From: Pelagibacteraceae bacterium
GTDB taxonomy: Bacteria > Pseudomonadota > Alphaproteobacteria > Pelagibacterales > Pelagibacteraceae
Reading direction: 5' to 3'
DNA: 64,000 bases
Assembly: GCA_022763425.1 (NCBI GenBank)
Contig: JALEGD010000001.1
Coordinates: forward strand, 882,572-946,571
Both the position numbers and the translations under genes were made by a program. This document shows positions 26,359-34,673 of this stretch, one piece after another (the stretch's first letter is position 1; every line of letters begins with the position of its first letter). The notes under the pieces are model-generated. The model was not told where the DNA came from. It made no database searches and saw only the letters and a program-made list of their open reading frames with translations.

Positions 26359-26494
26359 CTCTATTTAAAAACAAATCAACTATGCGTTGTAAATGTAACC
26401 TTAGTTAATTAGTGTTTATTTTCAATGCTTTTATTGGTAATGCTAGATTCTTGAGACTCAAATTAATGTTGTTAATCAAAGGTTTTAGACTGTC
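26359..26494. promoter_or_regulatory. Divergent promoter region between pilMN and pilT
   Basis: A 136 nt AT-rich spacer, the longest divergent gap in the pilus region, must hold promoters for both the core operon and pilT. An inverted repeat TTGAGACTCAA is at 26451-26461 and could be an operator, but with only 5-base arms it may be chance. No clear -10/-35 pair was found. Confidence 0.4.
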
Positions 26495-27484
26495 ATGTTA
26501 GAAGACTTACTTCGGGACTTACCTAAGCAATACGACTTATCCGATATTCATATCAGATCGAATCAACCTATTGCCATAAGAGAAAACGGTGAAATAAAAG
26601 TTTTTAATGAAAACGTTATTAGAAGAGAAGATTTAGAAAGTTATTGGAAAAAAGCATTAGATAAATCTCAATTTGATTACTTAATCAATAATGGAGATTT
26701 AGATTTTGCAATTGTTGTTGATGGACAGAGGTTTCGTGCCAACGGCTATTATTGTTCTTATGGACCAAGTATGGTGCTTAGAAAAATTGTAACTGAAATT
26801 CCTGATATTAATAAACTTGGATTACCTGAAGCAGCACATGTTGCCATCACTCATAAAACAGGTTTGGTTTTGGTTACAGGTCAAACTGGATCTGGTAAAT
26901 CGACATCGCTTGCTGCAATGATTGATCAAATCAATTCAAACCGAGCAGAAAATATTATTACCATTGAAGATCCGATAGAATTTGTTCACCCTGCAAAGAA
27001 AAGTATTATTTCGCAAAGGGAAGTTGGAAAAGACACAGGTAGCTTTGCACGAGCACTAAAGTCTGCACTAAGACAGGATCCTGATGTTATTCTTGTAGGT
27101 GAGATGAGAGATTTAGAAACTATTTCCTTAGCCTTAACTGCTGCTGAAACAGGCCACTTAGTTTTTGGAACGCTTCACGCGAGTAATGCAGCTTCAACTA
27201 TTACAAGGATATTAGATGTGTTTCCTGCCGCACAAAAAACACAAGCTCAAACAATGCTTGCAGGATCAATTAGACTAGTCATGTCTCAACAATTATTAAA
27301 AAGAAAAGGCGGTGGAAGGATAGGTTGTCATGAAATTATGACTGGAACTGCTGCAATAAGAAATTTAATTCGAGAAGGAAAAGTTGAACAAATTCCATCA
27401 ACACTTCAAACATCTGCTAAAGATGGAATGTTTACGATGGAAAAATGTTTAGAAGGCCTTAAACAAAAAGGCTTAGTTGAATAA
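26495..27484 (+). CDS. pilT: Type IV pilus retraction ATPase PilT
   Basis: A 329-residue ATPase. Walker A is GQTGSGKST (129-137), the Asp box IEDPIEFVH, Walker B VILVGEMRD, and the His box FGTLHASNA. The C-terminal AIRNLIRE (287-294), needed for retraction in PilT, is present. There are no zinc cysteines, as expected for PilT. The N-terminus DLSDIHIRSNQPIAIRENGEI is standard. It is divergent from the core operon across 136 nt. It implies that these pili can be retracted, so twitching or pulling on bound surfaces or DNA is possible. Confidence 0.93.
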   Translation: MLEDLLRDLPKQYDLSDIHIRSNQPIAIRENGEIKVFNENVIRREDLESYWKKALDKSQFDYLINNGDLDFAIVVDGQRFRANGYYCSYGPSMVLRKIVTEIPDINKLGLPEAAHVAITHKTGLVLVTGQTGSGKSTSLAAMIDQINSNRAENIITIEDPIEFVHPAKKSIISQREVGKDTGSFARALKSALRQDPDVILVGEMRDLETISLALTAAETGHLVFGTLHASNAASTITRILDVFPAAQKTQAQTMLAGSIRLVMSQQLLKRKGGGRIGCHEIMTGTAAIRNLIREGKVEQIPSTLQTSAKDGMFTMEKCLEGLKQKGLVE

Positions 27485-27787
27485 TTATTTTTTTATATCG
27501 GGTTTTTCAACAAAACGTTGTTGAGGAAATTCAGCTGTAAAAGTACCTTTTCCCTTACATTGATTTTTAGTATTTTCTCCTCTACCCCGATTATCCGTAG
27601 TTGCTTTAGGTAATGTAGAACCACTACAATCTAAATCTAGTTGGACATTGCCAACAACTTTTACTGTAATTTCTTTAAATGTTATTCCTTTAGCAACTGT
27701 TTCTGTGCTAAAGTTATTGTAAATAAAACTTGCAAATAAAAACGCAAAAAAAGCTAATGCAAAAACTTTTAAATCTCTTTTATTCAT
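27485..27787 (-). CDS. Small membrane-anchored protein, unknown
   Basis: A 100-residue protein with one N-terminal membrane helix (about 8-24, VFALAFFAFLFASFIYN) and a periplasmic part with two Cys (DLDCSG and NQCKGKG). The N-in orientation fits KR before the helix. No family was recognised. Its stop abuts that of pilT (27484/27485). Its 5' end overlaps the 5' end of the divergent exported gene (from 27757) by 31 nt, which is unusual; the start is fixed by the single Met before the helix. Confidence 0.55.
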   Translation of the reverse strand: MNKRDLKVFALAFFAFLFASFIYNNFSTETVAKGITFKEITVKVVGNVQLDLDCSGSTLPKATTDNRGRGENTKNQCKGKGTFTAEFPQQRFVEKPDIKK

Positions 27788-28128
27788 TAACTCTTATCTT
27801 AATAACAATGCTTTTATTTAGCAATCAATCTTTTGCTAATATTTATGGAATAGATTGTTCAAATAAAAAAGGATCAACAAAATGGGTATATTCAAGCAAA
27901 CGAAAAGCTATTGTTTTATATGAACAGGATAGCAAAAAAACTAAAGTTAAATTTGAAATTAAAAAAGAAACTCCAAGCTTTATAGAGGCCAAAGGTGAAC
28001 TTAATAAATTCAAAACTACTGTAACCTTTGATATTGGTAAAAAAGAAATCACAGTTCTTCAATCTGCAATTCAAGGTAAAAACTATTTCATGCAGTGTTC
28101 TGAGCCAAAAGTTTTAAAGCAAGAATAA
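27757..28128 (+). CDS. Small exported protein, unknown
   Basis: About 123 residues from ATG 27757 (an in-frame TTG at 27730 is an alternative). Signal peptide: MQKLLNLFYSLTLILI, ending SNQSFA. The mature part of about 94 residues starts with NIYGIDCSN and ends with a second Cys (MQCSEP), which may form a disulfide. The Lys-rich beta-strand pattern is unrecognised. It faces the divergent 100-residue membrane protein, with overlapping 5' ends, and abuts the RsbW-like gene (28128/28129). Confidence 0.55.
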   Translation: MQKLLNLFYSLTLILITMLLFSNQSFANIYGIDCSNKKGSTKWVYSSKRKAIVLYEQDSKKTKVKFEIKKETPSFIEAKGELNKFKTTVTFDIGKKEITVLQSAIQGKNYFMQCSEPKVLKQE

Positions 28129-28518
28129 TTAAAATGTTAAAGTAAGCTTGGTTCCGCCGCCATCATCCATGTGCTGGTAATCAACTTTTTCACAAATATT
28201 TCTAATAAAATGAACGCCAAGTCCTCCTGGTTTTACATCGACTAGTTCTCTTGGTTTAATTTGTTCAATTGGAACCTGTTTACCATAATCTCTAATTTGA
28301 ATAATTAAATTTGGATCTTTAATTTCAAAAGTTATGTCAATTTTTTTATCTTTTTCTAAATTATATGCATACCTTATAACATTTTGAACCGCTTCATCCG
28401 TTGCAAGAATAACGCTGTCTTGATCTACTTTTTGAAATCCTTTTTCTTTAATAAAAGATTTAAGGTAATCTCTAACTATTTTTAAATTTGATGGATCTGA
28501 TAAAATACTAAAATTCAT
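28129..28518 (-). CDS. RsbW/SpoIIAB-type serine kinase-like ATPase
   Basis: A 129-residue GHKL ATPase domain. The N-box is ATDEAVQNVIRYAY (Glu42, Asn46), the G1 box IRDYGK (Asp77) and the G2 box GGLGVHFI. Size and order match anti-sigma factor kinases of partner-switch systems, which phosphorylate an antagonist and bind sigma or another target. It could form a module with the RsbU-like phosphatase at 6472-8082, since each enzyme does the opposite reaction; this is inference. No STAS antagonist gene or sigma factor was seen near it. Confidence 0.82.
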   Translation of the reverse strand: MNFSILSDPSNLKIVRDYLKSFIKEKGFQKVDQDSVILATDEAVQNVIRYAYNLEKDKKIDITFEIKDPNLIIQIRDYGKQVPIEQIKPRELVDVKPGGLGVHFIRNICEKVDYQHMDDGGGTKLTLTF

Positions 28519-28568
28519 ATATTTTAATTAATAATACTTTAATCTATAACAATTCATAAAGAATAACC

Positions 28569-28961
28569 ATGAATGAAAAAAAAATTATTCAAATTGCAGC
28601 AAACACAGAAAGTTTTGGTTTAGAAAATAAATTTCCTTTAAAAGCAAAGTCAAAAAATAAAGTTTGTGGTGATGAAATTTCAGTTGAAGTGAATAAAAAC
28701 ATCAGTGAAATGAGATTTGAGACTCAATCTTGTATCTTCACTCAAGCCTCAGCAGCTATTCTTGCTAATCATTTAGCTAAAATGCATAAACTTGGGTTAG
28801 AAAATGTTCTTGATGCAATCAAAAAAAAACTTAATGGTGAGACAGTAGGTTTGCCAATACAAATTAAAGATTTAGATTTTTTAACTCATAAAGATCACAA
28901 AACTAGAAAAGAGTGTATTGCACTACCCTTCAATGCTGTCATAAAAGCTATTCATGATTAA
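28569..28961 (+). CDS. NifU-like iron-sulfur scaffold (SufU-type fold)
   Basis: A 130-residue protein with the NifU N-terminal pattern: KVCGDEI (Cys33, Asp35), SCIFTQASAAI (Cys55) and RKECIALPFNAV (Cys116). Three Cys and one Asp would bind a cluster or zinc. It differs from the second NifU-like protein in the suf operon (33004-33462). It overlaps the SufE gene by 8 nt, so it probably takes part in SufE-dependent assembly. Whether it is a scaffold or a zinc-type sulfur acceptor cannot be told from the sequence. Confidence 0.75.
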   Translation: MNEKKIIQIAANTESFGLENKFPLKAKSKNKVCGDEISVEVNKNISEMRFETQSCIFTQASAAILANHLAKMHKLGLENVLDAIKKKLNGETVGLPIQIKDLDFLTHKDHKTRKECIALPFNAVIKAIHD

Positions 28962-29349
28962 AGATTTAATTAAAGCAAAAGGTGATGAAATTTCTGTATT
29001 AGAAGGGACAGATCGACTTCAGTATTTAATTGATCTTGCTAAAGAAGCTGGTGCTTTAGAGGATAAATATAAAGTTGATCAAAATAAAATATTTGGATGC
29101 GCATCTAATCTTTGGGTAGTTGGAGAAAAAGATAATGGAAATATGAAATATCAATTTGATGCAGATGCTTTTATTACAAAAGGGACAACTAAATTTGTAA
29201 TTGATATTTTAAACAATCAGTCCGCTGAGGAAATTTCAAAATTGTCTATAGAAGACTTTAAACCCCTTGGTATTATGGAGCTTCTCACTGCTCAACGCCA
29301 AAGTGGATTGAGTAATTTATTAGATTTCTTGATTAAACTGGCTAAATAA
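28954..29349 (+). CDS. sufE: SufE sulfur acceptor
   Basis: A 131-residue SufE. The acceptor cysteine is in IFGCASNLWVV (Cys49), the family motif GC-S. The start RLQYLIDLAKEAGAL and the end GIMELLTAQRQSGLSNLLDFL are also typical. SufE takes persulfide from SufS and passes it to SufB. It overlaps the NifU-like gene (28569-28961) and is away from the suf operon at 32.4-38.1 kb. Confidence 0.88.
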   Translation: MIKDLIKAKGDEISVLEGTDRLQYLIDLAKEAGALEDKYKVDQNKIFGCASNLWVVGEKDNGNMKYQFDADAFITKGTTKFVIDILNNQSAEEISKLSIEDFKPLGIMELLTAQRQSGLSNLLDFLIKLAK

Positions 29350-29391
29350 TCAACATAATGTTGCCAGAAACAATATTCAAAAAAGATTGAT

Positions 29392-30504
29392 ATGAAAAAA
29401 ATTATTCTTTGTACAGGTGGTACGGGTGGTCATATCTTTCCAATGATTGCACTCTATGAAGAGTTAAAAAAAAACCACAAAGTTAAAATTATTACAGATA
29501 GTAGAGCCATAAAATATTTAGATCAGGTTGATGATTTAACAATTATTCCAGCAGAGAGTCCTTACCGAAAAAAAGGGTTTATACATTTTATAAAATCAGC
29601 ATTTATTATTTTAATTTCAATAATTAAAAGTTTTTTTATCATTCTTTTTTATAAACCAAATGTCGTGGTTGGATCGGGTGGTTATGTTTCGTTTCCAGTA
29701 TTAATGATCGCAAGGTTTTTAAAGATTAAGTTTTTTCTTTATGAAACCAATTCTGTTTTAGGTAGAGTGAACCAATTTTTTTTACCTTACTGTTATAAAT
29801 TATTGACTGGATATGAGCTTATTTCCTCATTTCCAGAAAAGTTTAAGGATAAAATGGTTTATGTGGGTCAGCTTGTTAGATCTCAATTTAATAAAATTAA
29901 TGAAGAAGGAAAATTATATGGAACTACAGTTAAAGATGGTGGGTCTTTAAATGTTTTAATTTTAGGTGGTAGCCAGGGTGCAAAGATATTTGGTGAAAAG
30001 CTTCCTGAAAAATTTCTGTCTTTATCCAGAAAAAAAGTCAATTTATCGATTAGTCAGCAAGTTCAAGAAGATCAACTTTCAACAGTTGGAAAGTTTTATG
30101 AGAGAAATATCAAATCATCACAGATTAACGATAAAGAACTTTTATTCAGTTTTATGTTATTTACCTTTTCTAATCAGATTGAAGATTTTGTTAAAAAAGC
30201 AGATATTGTTATTTGTAGATCAGGTTCATCAACTTTGTCTGAACTTGCAAGTGCAAACAAGCCTTTTATTGCTGTACCATTAAAAAACTCTTTAGATAAT
30301 CATCAATATCACAATGCAAAGTATTATGCCGATCAGGATTGTTGTTGGTTAGTTGAGGATGATCAAGAGATGGGTTTTAAAATTGAAAGAATAATTGAAA
30401 ATGTATTTCGAACAAGAGTTTTGCTTAATCATAAAATTGAAAATTTAATTAAATTAAAAAGAGGAAACCCAATAGTTAATTTTATAAACCAAATTACAAA
30501 ATAA
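29392..30504 (+). CDS. murG: MurG-type UDP-GlcNAc transferase
   Basis: A 370-residue GT28-family glycosyltransferase. GGTGGHIFP is at 9-17, GSGGYVSFP in the acceptor domain, LILGGSQGAKIF at the second domain, and the donor site SGSSTLSELASANKPFIAVPL-x-HQYHNAKYY. MurG adds GlcNAc to lipid I to give lipid II at the inner membrane face. It is outside the usual cell-division cluster, next to SufE and ZapE. A genuine MurG is likely since the HQ--NA motif is kept, but a paralogue with another acceptor cannot be excluded. Confidence 0.82.
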   Translation: MKKIILCTGGTGGHIFPMIALYEELKKNHKVKIITDSRAIKYLDQVDDLTIIPAESPYRKKGFIHFIKSAFIILISIIKSFFIILFYKPNVVVGSGGYVSFPVLMIARFLKIKFFLYETNSVLGRVNQFFLPYCYKLLTGYELISSFPEKFKDKMVYVGQLVRSQFNKINEEGKLYGTTVKDGGSLNVLILGGSQGAKIFGEKLPEKFLSLSRKKVNLSISQQVQEDQLSTVGKFYERNIKSSQINDKELLFSFMLFTFSNQIEDFVKKADIVICRSGSSTLSELASANKPFIAVPLKNSLDNHQYHNAKYYADQDCCWLVEDDQEMGFKIERIIENVFRTRVLLNHKIENLIKLKRGNPIVNFINQITK

Positions 30505-30505
30505 A

Positions 30506-31567
30506 TTAAGTCACCATTGGTGATGTAAGCTCATATAATCTACTTTTAGTTCTTTTAAAGACAAACTCTAATGCACTAGCAGAACTAATATCTTCTAATG
30601 AAGTTTTTGAACTTACCATTAATTTTATTCTGTTTTCATAAAAGACGTCGATCAAAGTAATGAAACGTTGCTGTTGATTTGCAATTCCTTCGTGAAAATT
30701 TGGAATGTTTTCAATGATGATAAATTTACAAAATTTTGCAATCTCAATGTAGTCTTCTGCACCAAGGTTTTGATCACATAGTTCTTTAAAATCAAACCTT
30801 GCTACACCATCATAAAATTGTTCAAGTGGAAACTTTCTTCCTCTAATAATAATTTCTTTTTGTAGTTTCTTTCTATCCTTTGTAAGTTTTCTAAATAATT
30901 GATTAATACTTGATAAAGCTTTTTTATCATTTGGGTAAAAGAAACGGTTAATTTTTGTGACATCTTGTTTTCTAAAATCAACGTCGCCTTTAAGTTCGTG
31001 CTCATGAATTTTTTCTTTAATCACTTTTAAAAAGGGTAAAAATTGTTCTCTTTGCAACCCATCTTTATAAAGATCATTAATTTTTATATTTGAAGTAATT
31101 AAGATAAATATTTTTTCATCAAATAAACTTTCAAATAACTTTCCTAAAATCATGGCATCAACGATATTGGTGACTTGGAACTCGTCAAAATATAGAAAAT
31201 CTATTTTTTCTTTTAATGCTCTTGCATATTGAGTAAGTAAATTTTCTGCTTTGTCATTTTTTTGGTTTTGTTGAAGATAATCATGCACTTCAATCATAAA
31301 TTTATTAAAATGAGTTTTTTTCTTTTTAATATCTAAGTACTGATAAAACTCATTACAGATCATGGTCTTACCTACTCCAACATCGCCATGGATATAATAA
31401 CCAAGCTGAGCAGGTGCTTTTGAAAACAATTTTTTTAACAGTGTTTTATCTTGCTTAATAATGGCATCGAATTCTTCAAATTTTTCAACTAAATCAAGCT
31501 GTTCGTTGTTTTTTTTAATGCTGTTTTTTTTGCAAAAGCTTTCAAATGCCTGTTTAAATGATTTCAT
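30506..31567 (-). CDS. zapE: ZapE/AFG1-family ATPase
   Basis: A 353-residue AAA-type ATPase. Walker A is GDVGVGKT (61-68); Walker B is FLYFDEFQVTNIVDAMILG, the AFG1/ZapE signature. ILITSNIKINDLYKDGLQREQFLPF follows. ZapE-type proteins are linked to Z-ring stability in E. coli and to protein quality control at the membrane for AFG1. The reading is clean and at the usual length. The murG gene ends one base before this one ends. Confidence 0.88.
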   Translation of the reverse strand: MKSFKQAFESFCKKNSIKKNNEQLDLVEKFEEFDAIIKQDKTLLKKLFSKAPAQLGYYIHGDVGVGKTMICNEFYQYLDIKKKKTHFNKFMIEVHDYLQQNQKNDKAENLLTQYARALKEKIDFLYFDEFQVTNIVDAMILGKLFESLFDEKIFILITSNIKINDLYKDGLQREQFLPFLKVIKEKIHEHELKGDVDFRKQDVTKINRFFYPNDKKALSSINQLFRKLTKDRKKLQKEIIIRGRKFPLEQFYDGVARFDFKELCDQNLGAEDYIEIAKFCKFIIIENIPNFHEGIANQQQRFITLIDVFYENRIKLMVSSKTSLEDISSASALEFVFKRTKSRLYELTSPMVT

Positions 31568-31609
31568 ATTTTTAATTCGAATATGTTATAACAAATTTTG
31601 ATACCAATA

Positions 31610-32374
31610 ATGAAGTCTATAAATTTACATATAATTGCTGATAAAACTAAAAAAGCTGAAAAAGTCAGACAATCATTAATAAAATCTCATTCAAATTCTA
31701 CTCCTGCTGCCTGTGACTATATTGTCGTCATTGGTGGAGATGGTTTTATGCTCCATAGCTTAAAGAAACTTCAAAAATACAATAAACCCTTTTATGGAGT
31801 GAATACGGGTAACAGAGGTTTTCTTTTAAATAAACATGGCGCTGGAAATATTATTTCAAAAATAAAAAAATCATCACCAATAAGTTTGTATCCACTAGAA
31901 GCAAAAATCAAAACTGCAAACGCAACAAAAAAAATAATAGCCATAAATGAAGTATCCATTTTTAGACACAGTAGACAAACAACTAAATTAGAAATTCAAC
32001 TTGATAAGAAAAAAAGAATTAAAGAGCTTGTTGGTGATGGAGTATTAGTGGCAACACCTGCGGGCAGTACGGCTTATAACCTATCTGCCAAAGGGCCTAT
32101 TTTAAATTTAGATAGTCAGTATTTAGCGGTCACACCTATTAGTCCTTTTAATCCAAGAGGTTGGAGGGGTGCAATTGTATCTAACCAGTCAAAAATTATT
32201 ATTAAAAATCTAGATTCAAAAAAAAGACCGGTCAATGCAGTTGCTGATAATATTGAGGTTAAATATATAAAAACTGTGGAGATTAAATTAAATAAAAATA
32301 AAAAATTTATTTTACTTTATAACAAGAAGTTTGGCTTAAAAGAAAGAAACTTAGCTGAACAGTTTAAATTTTAA
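31610..32374 (+). CDS. nadK: NAD kinase
   Basis: About 254 residues from ATG 31610; an in-frame TTG at 31598 is an alternative. It has the GGDG motif (VIGGDGFML), NTGNRGFL, and the ATP/NAD-binding VGDGVLVATPAGSTAYNLSAKGPI. It phosphorylates NAD to NADP. The end overlaps the end of sufA by 11 nt. Small size fits the alphaproteobacterial NadK (about 255-260 residues). Confidence 0.92.
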   Translation: MKSINLHIIADKTKKAEKVRQSLIKSHSNSTPAACDYIVVIGGDGFMLHSLKKLQKYNKPFYGVNTGNRGFLLNKHGAGNIISKIKKSSPISLYPLEAKIKTANATKKIIAINEVSIFRHSRQTTKLEIQLDKKKRIKELVGDGVLVATPAGSTAYNLSAKGPILNLDSQYLAVTPISPFNPRGWRGAIVSNQSKIIIKNLDSKKRPVNAVADNIEVKYIKTVEIKLNKNKKFILLYNKKFGLKERNLAEQFKF

Positions 32375-32699
32375 AAGACTCACCGCATCCACATCGTTCA
32401 GTTTCATTTGGATTATTAAACACAAATGATGATGTAAATTTATCGACTTTATAATCCATCTCAGTACCAAGGAGATACATAATTGCTTTAGGATCAATAA
32501 AAACATTTACGCCTTCAACTTCAATTTTTTCATCTCCATCAACAAGTTGTTCAACATAATTCATGTCATAAGTCATTCCAGCACAACCTCCTGATTTAAC
32601 TGATATACGCAAACCTAAAGCATTTTTATATTCCTCAGAACTCATGATTTCTTTAAGTCTTGTTTTTGCTTGATCTGAAAATGTTAATATTGAACTCAT
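32364..32699 (-). CDS. sufA: A-type iron-sulfur carrier (SufA/ErpA/HesB)
   Basis: A 111-residue A-type carrier. The three ligand cysteines are in SGGCAGMTY (Cys39) and ERCGCGESF (Cys103, Cys105). These proteins carry a [2Fe-2S] or [4Fe-4S] cluster to targets. It is the last gene of the suf operon and overlaps sufT by 4 nt. Confidence 0.9.
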   Translation of the reverse strand: MSSILTFSDQAKTRLKEIMSSEEYKNALGLRISVKSGGCAGMTYDMNYVEQLVDGDEKIEVEGVNVFIDPKAIMYLLGTEMDYKVDKFTSSFVFNNPNETERCGCGESFKI

Positions 32700-33007
32700 A
32701 ATCCTAATTCCAATCTTGCCGCCTCTGACATTTTAGTTTTATCCCAAGGTGGTTCCCAAACAATTTTAACTTCTACTTCTTCAAGTTCATCAATTTCTTC
32801 AACAGTTCGTCTTACTTGCATTGGTAAAGTTTCAGCAACTGGGCAATGCGGACTGGTTAATGTCATATCAAGTGAAGCTTTTTTTCCATCGATTTTAACA
32901 TCATAAATTAAACCGAGTTCATAAATATCAACTGGAATTTCTGGATCATAAACTGTTTTTAATTTCTCAACAATTTTATCCATTAATTTTGTATCTTGCT
33001 CATTCAT
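32696..33007 (-). CDS. sufT: SufT-type protein (MIP18/DUF59)
   Basis: A 103-residue DUF59 protein with YDPEIPVDIYELGLIYDV and TSPHCPVAETLP (Cys55). SufT-like proteins help put clusters into target proteins when demand is high. It overlaps sufU and sufA by 4 nt each. No N-terminal extension beyond the domain. Confidence 0.88.
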   Translation of the reverse strand: MNEQDTKLMDKIVEKLKTVYDPEIPVDIYELGLIYDVKIDGKKASLDMTLTSPHCPVAETLPMQVRRTVEEIDELEEVEVKIVWEPPWDKTKMSEAARLELGL

Positions 33008-33462
33008 AATTTGGCCTCTGTATTATAATTATCACGATTCAAAGCAGCATTAAAGGTAGACCAACTCATCGTTGCACATTTTGAGCGCATTGGAAATTTT
33101 TGTAATTCAGAAAAAGTCATTAATAATGTTTTTTCCTCATTATTTAATAAATCAAAATTAAACTCTTTATTTTCAACCATTTTAATAAAATTTTCTAAGA
33201 TATTTTTTGAGTCTTGTACTGACTTTTTATTTAAAACTTTTGTTAGAATAGAAGCTGATGCAATTGAAATTGCACACCCTGCCCCTTGAAAACAAATTTC
33301 ATCATTAATATCATTCTTAATATTTGTAAATATTTCAACCTTGTCTCCACACAGAGGATTGTTACCGTTAGCTTGGTGGGTACAAGTTTTTAGTGATTTA
33401 AAATTAAGCGGATTTTTACTGTGTTCTAAAATGGTCTGCTGATAAATTCCAATCTCACTCAT
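33004..33462 (-). CDS. sufU: SufU-type scaffold/sulfur acceptor
   Basis: A 152-residue NifU-N family protein with NGNNPLCGDKVE (Cys38, Asp40), GAGCAISIASASI (Cys63) and RSKCATMSWSTF (Cys129). These three Cys and Asp form the SufU zinc site that accepts persulfide from SufS. It lies directly after sufS with no gap. Together with SufE at 28954 this gives two possible sulfur acceptors in one genome. Confidence 0.88.
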   Translation of the reverse strand: MSEIGIYQQTILEHSKNPLNFKSLKTCTHQANGNNPLCGDKVEIFTNIKNDINDEICFQGAGCAISIASASILTKVLNKKSVQDSKNILENFIKMVENKEFNFDLLNNEEKTLLMTFSELQKFPMRSKCATMSWSTFNAALNRDNYNTEAKL

Positions 33463-34671
33463 TTAACCAAAAATCTTCTGACATTTTTTAATAGCCTCAT
33501 CTAAAACTAAAATGTCATCTTTATTATTATAAACCCCAAATGATACTCGAACTGATGAATTCACATTTAACCTGTCATGTAAAATTTGACAGCAATGATG
33601 TCCTCCCCTAACTGCTACACCCTCTTGATCAAATATAGTGGACACATCATGAGAATGAATATTCTTAATATTAAATGAAAATACACTTCCTTGCTCTTTA
33701 GGTGAACCAACAAACTCTACTGCATTATTTTTTCTAAGTGTCTCAGTAGCAAAATCTTTTAATTCATCTTCATATTTACAAATCTTTTCTTTTCCAATCT
33801 GATTAATAAAATTAATCGACTCCTTTAAAGCCACGACTTCCGCAGTTGGCATGGTTCCAGCTTCAAATTTCCAAACTCCTTTTGCATAAGCAACATCATC
33901 TTTTGATACAAAATCAATCATACCACCGCCTCCGATAAAAGGATCAAAAGCTTCTAACCACTTGTACTTTACATAAAGTAAACCTAGTCCTGTTGGACCA
34001 TACATTTTGTGAGCTGAAAAAGCGTAAAAATCACACCCCAGTTCTTGCATATCTGTTTTTAAATGAGCAGCACCTTGTGTTCCGTCAACACAAACTGGAA
34101 TATTATGTTTATCTGCAATTTCTTTAATTTTTTTTATGTCAACAATTGTACCTGTTACATTTGACATATGTGTTACAGCTATAATTTTTGTTTTATCAGT
34201 AATTAATTCTGGAAGTTTATCGATCAGTAAATTTCCATCATCATCAACTGGGATAAATTTAATGACTGCGTTTTTCTTTTTTCTAATAAAGTGCCACGGA
34301 ACATAATTTGCATGATGTTCAAGTTCAGTTGATATAATTTCATCTCCTTCATTGATGAATTTTTCTCCAAAACAATGAGCGATTAAATTTAATGATTCTG
34401 TTGAGTTCTTTGTAAAAACGATTTCTCCATCATCTTTACAGTTAATAAATTTTTTTAATTCTTGTCTTGTCTCTTCATATTTCTCAGAAGCATTAGATGC
34501 TAACTGATAAATACCTCTTCCAACGTTTGCAAATTCATATGAATAAAACTCATTCATTTTATCAATAACTGATTTTGGTTTTTGTGATGAGTTTGCGCTA
34601 TCAAGGTAAGTTAAATTTTTACCTTTAATTTTTTTTTCAAAAATTGGGAACTGGTCTTTAACGTCTATCAT
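33463..34671 (-). CDS. sufS: Cysteine desulfurase SufS
   Basis: A 402-residue group II cysteine desulfurase. The PLP lysine is in FSAHKMYGPTGLG (Lys222) and the active Cys in RGGHHCCQI (Cys360, with a second Cys beside it). It strips sulfur from cysteine as a persulfide and passes it to SufU or SufE. It follows sufD by 2 nt. Length is normal. Confidence 0.95.
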   Translation of the reverse strand: MIDVKDQFPIFEKKIKGKNLTYLDSANSSQKPKSVIDKMNEFYSYEFANVGRGIYQLASNASEKYEETRQELKKFINCKDDGEIVFTKNSTESLNLIAHCFGEKFINEGDEIISTELEHHANYVPWHFIRKKKNAVIKFIPVDDDGNLLIDKLPELITDKTKIIAVTHMSNVTGTIVDIKKIKEIADKHNIPVCVDGTQGAAHLKTDMQELGCDFYAFSAHKMYGPTGLGLLYVKYKWLEAFDPFIGGGGMIDFVSKDDVAYAKGVWKFEAGTMPTAEVVALKESINFINQIGKEKICKYEDELKDFATETLRKNNAVEFVGSPKEQGSVFSFNIKNIHSHDVSTIFDQEGVAVRGGHHCCQILHDRLNVNSSVRVSFGVYNNKDDILVLDEAIKKCQKIFG

Positions 34672-34673
34672 TT

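Noticed and set aside
1-28518. The attachment region as a recent mobile island.
   Set aside because: No integrase, transposase, tRNA end or direct repeat was found, and base composition looks like that of the flanking housekeeping genes by eye.
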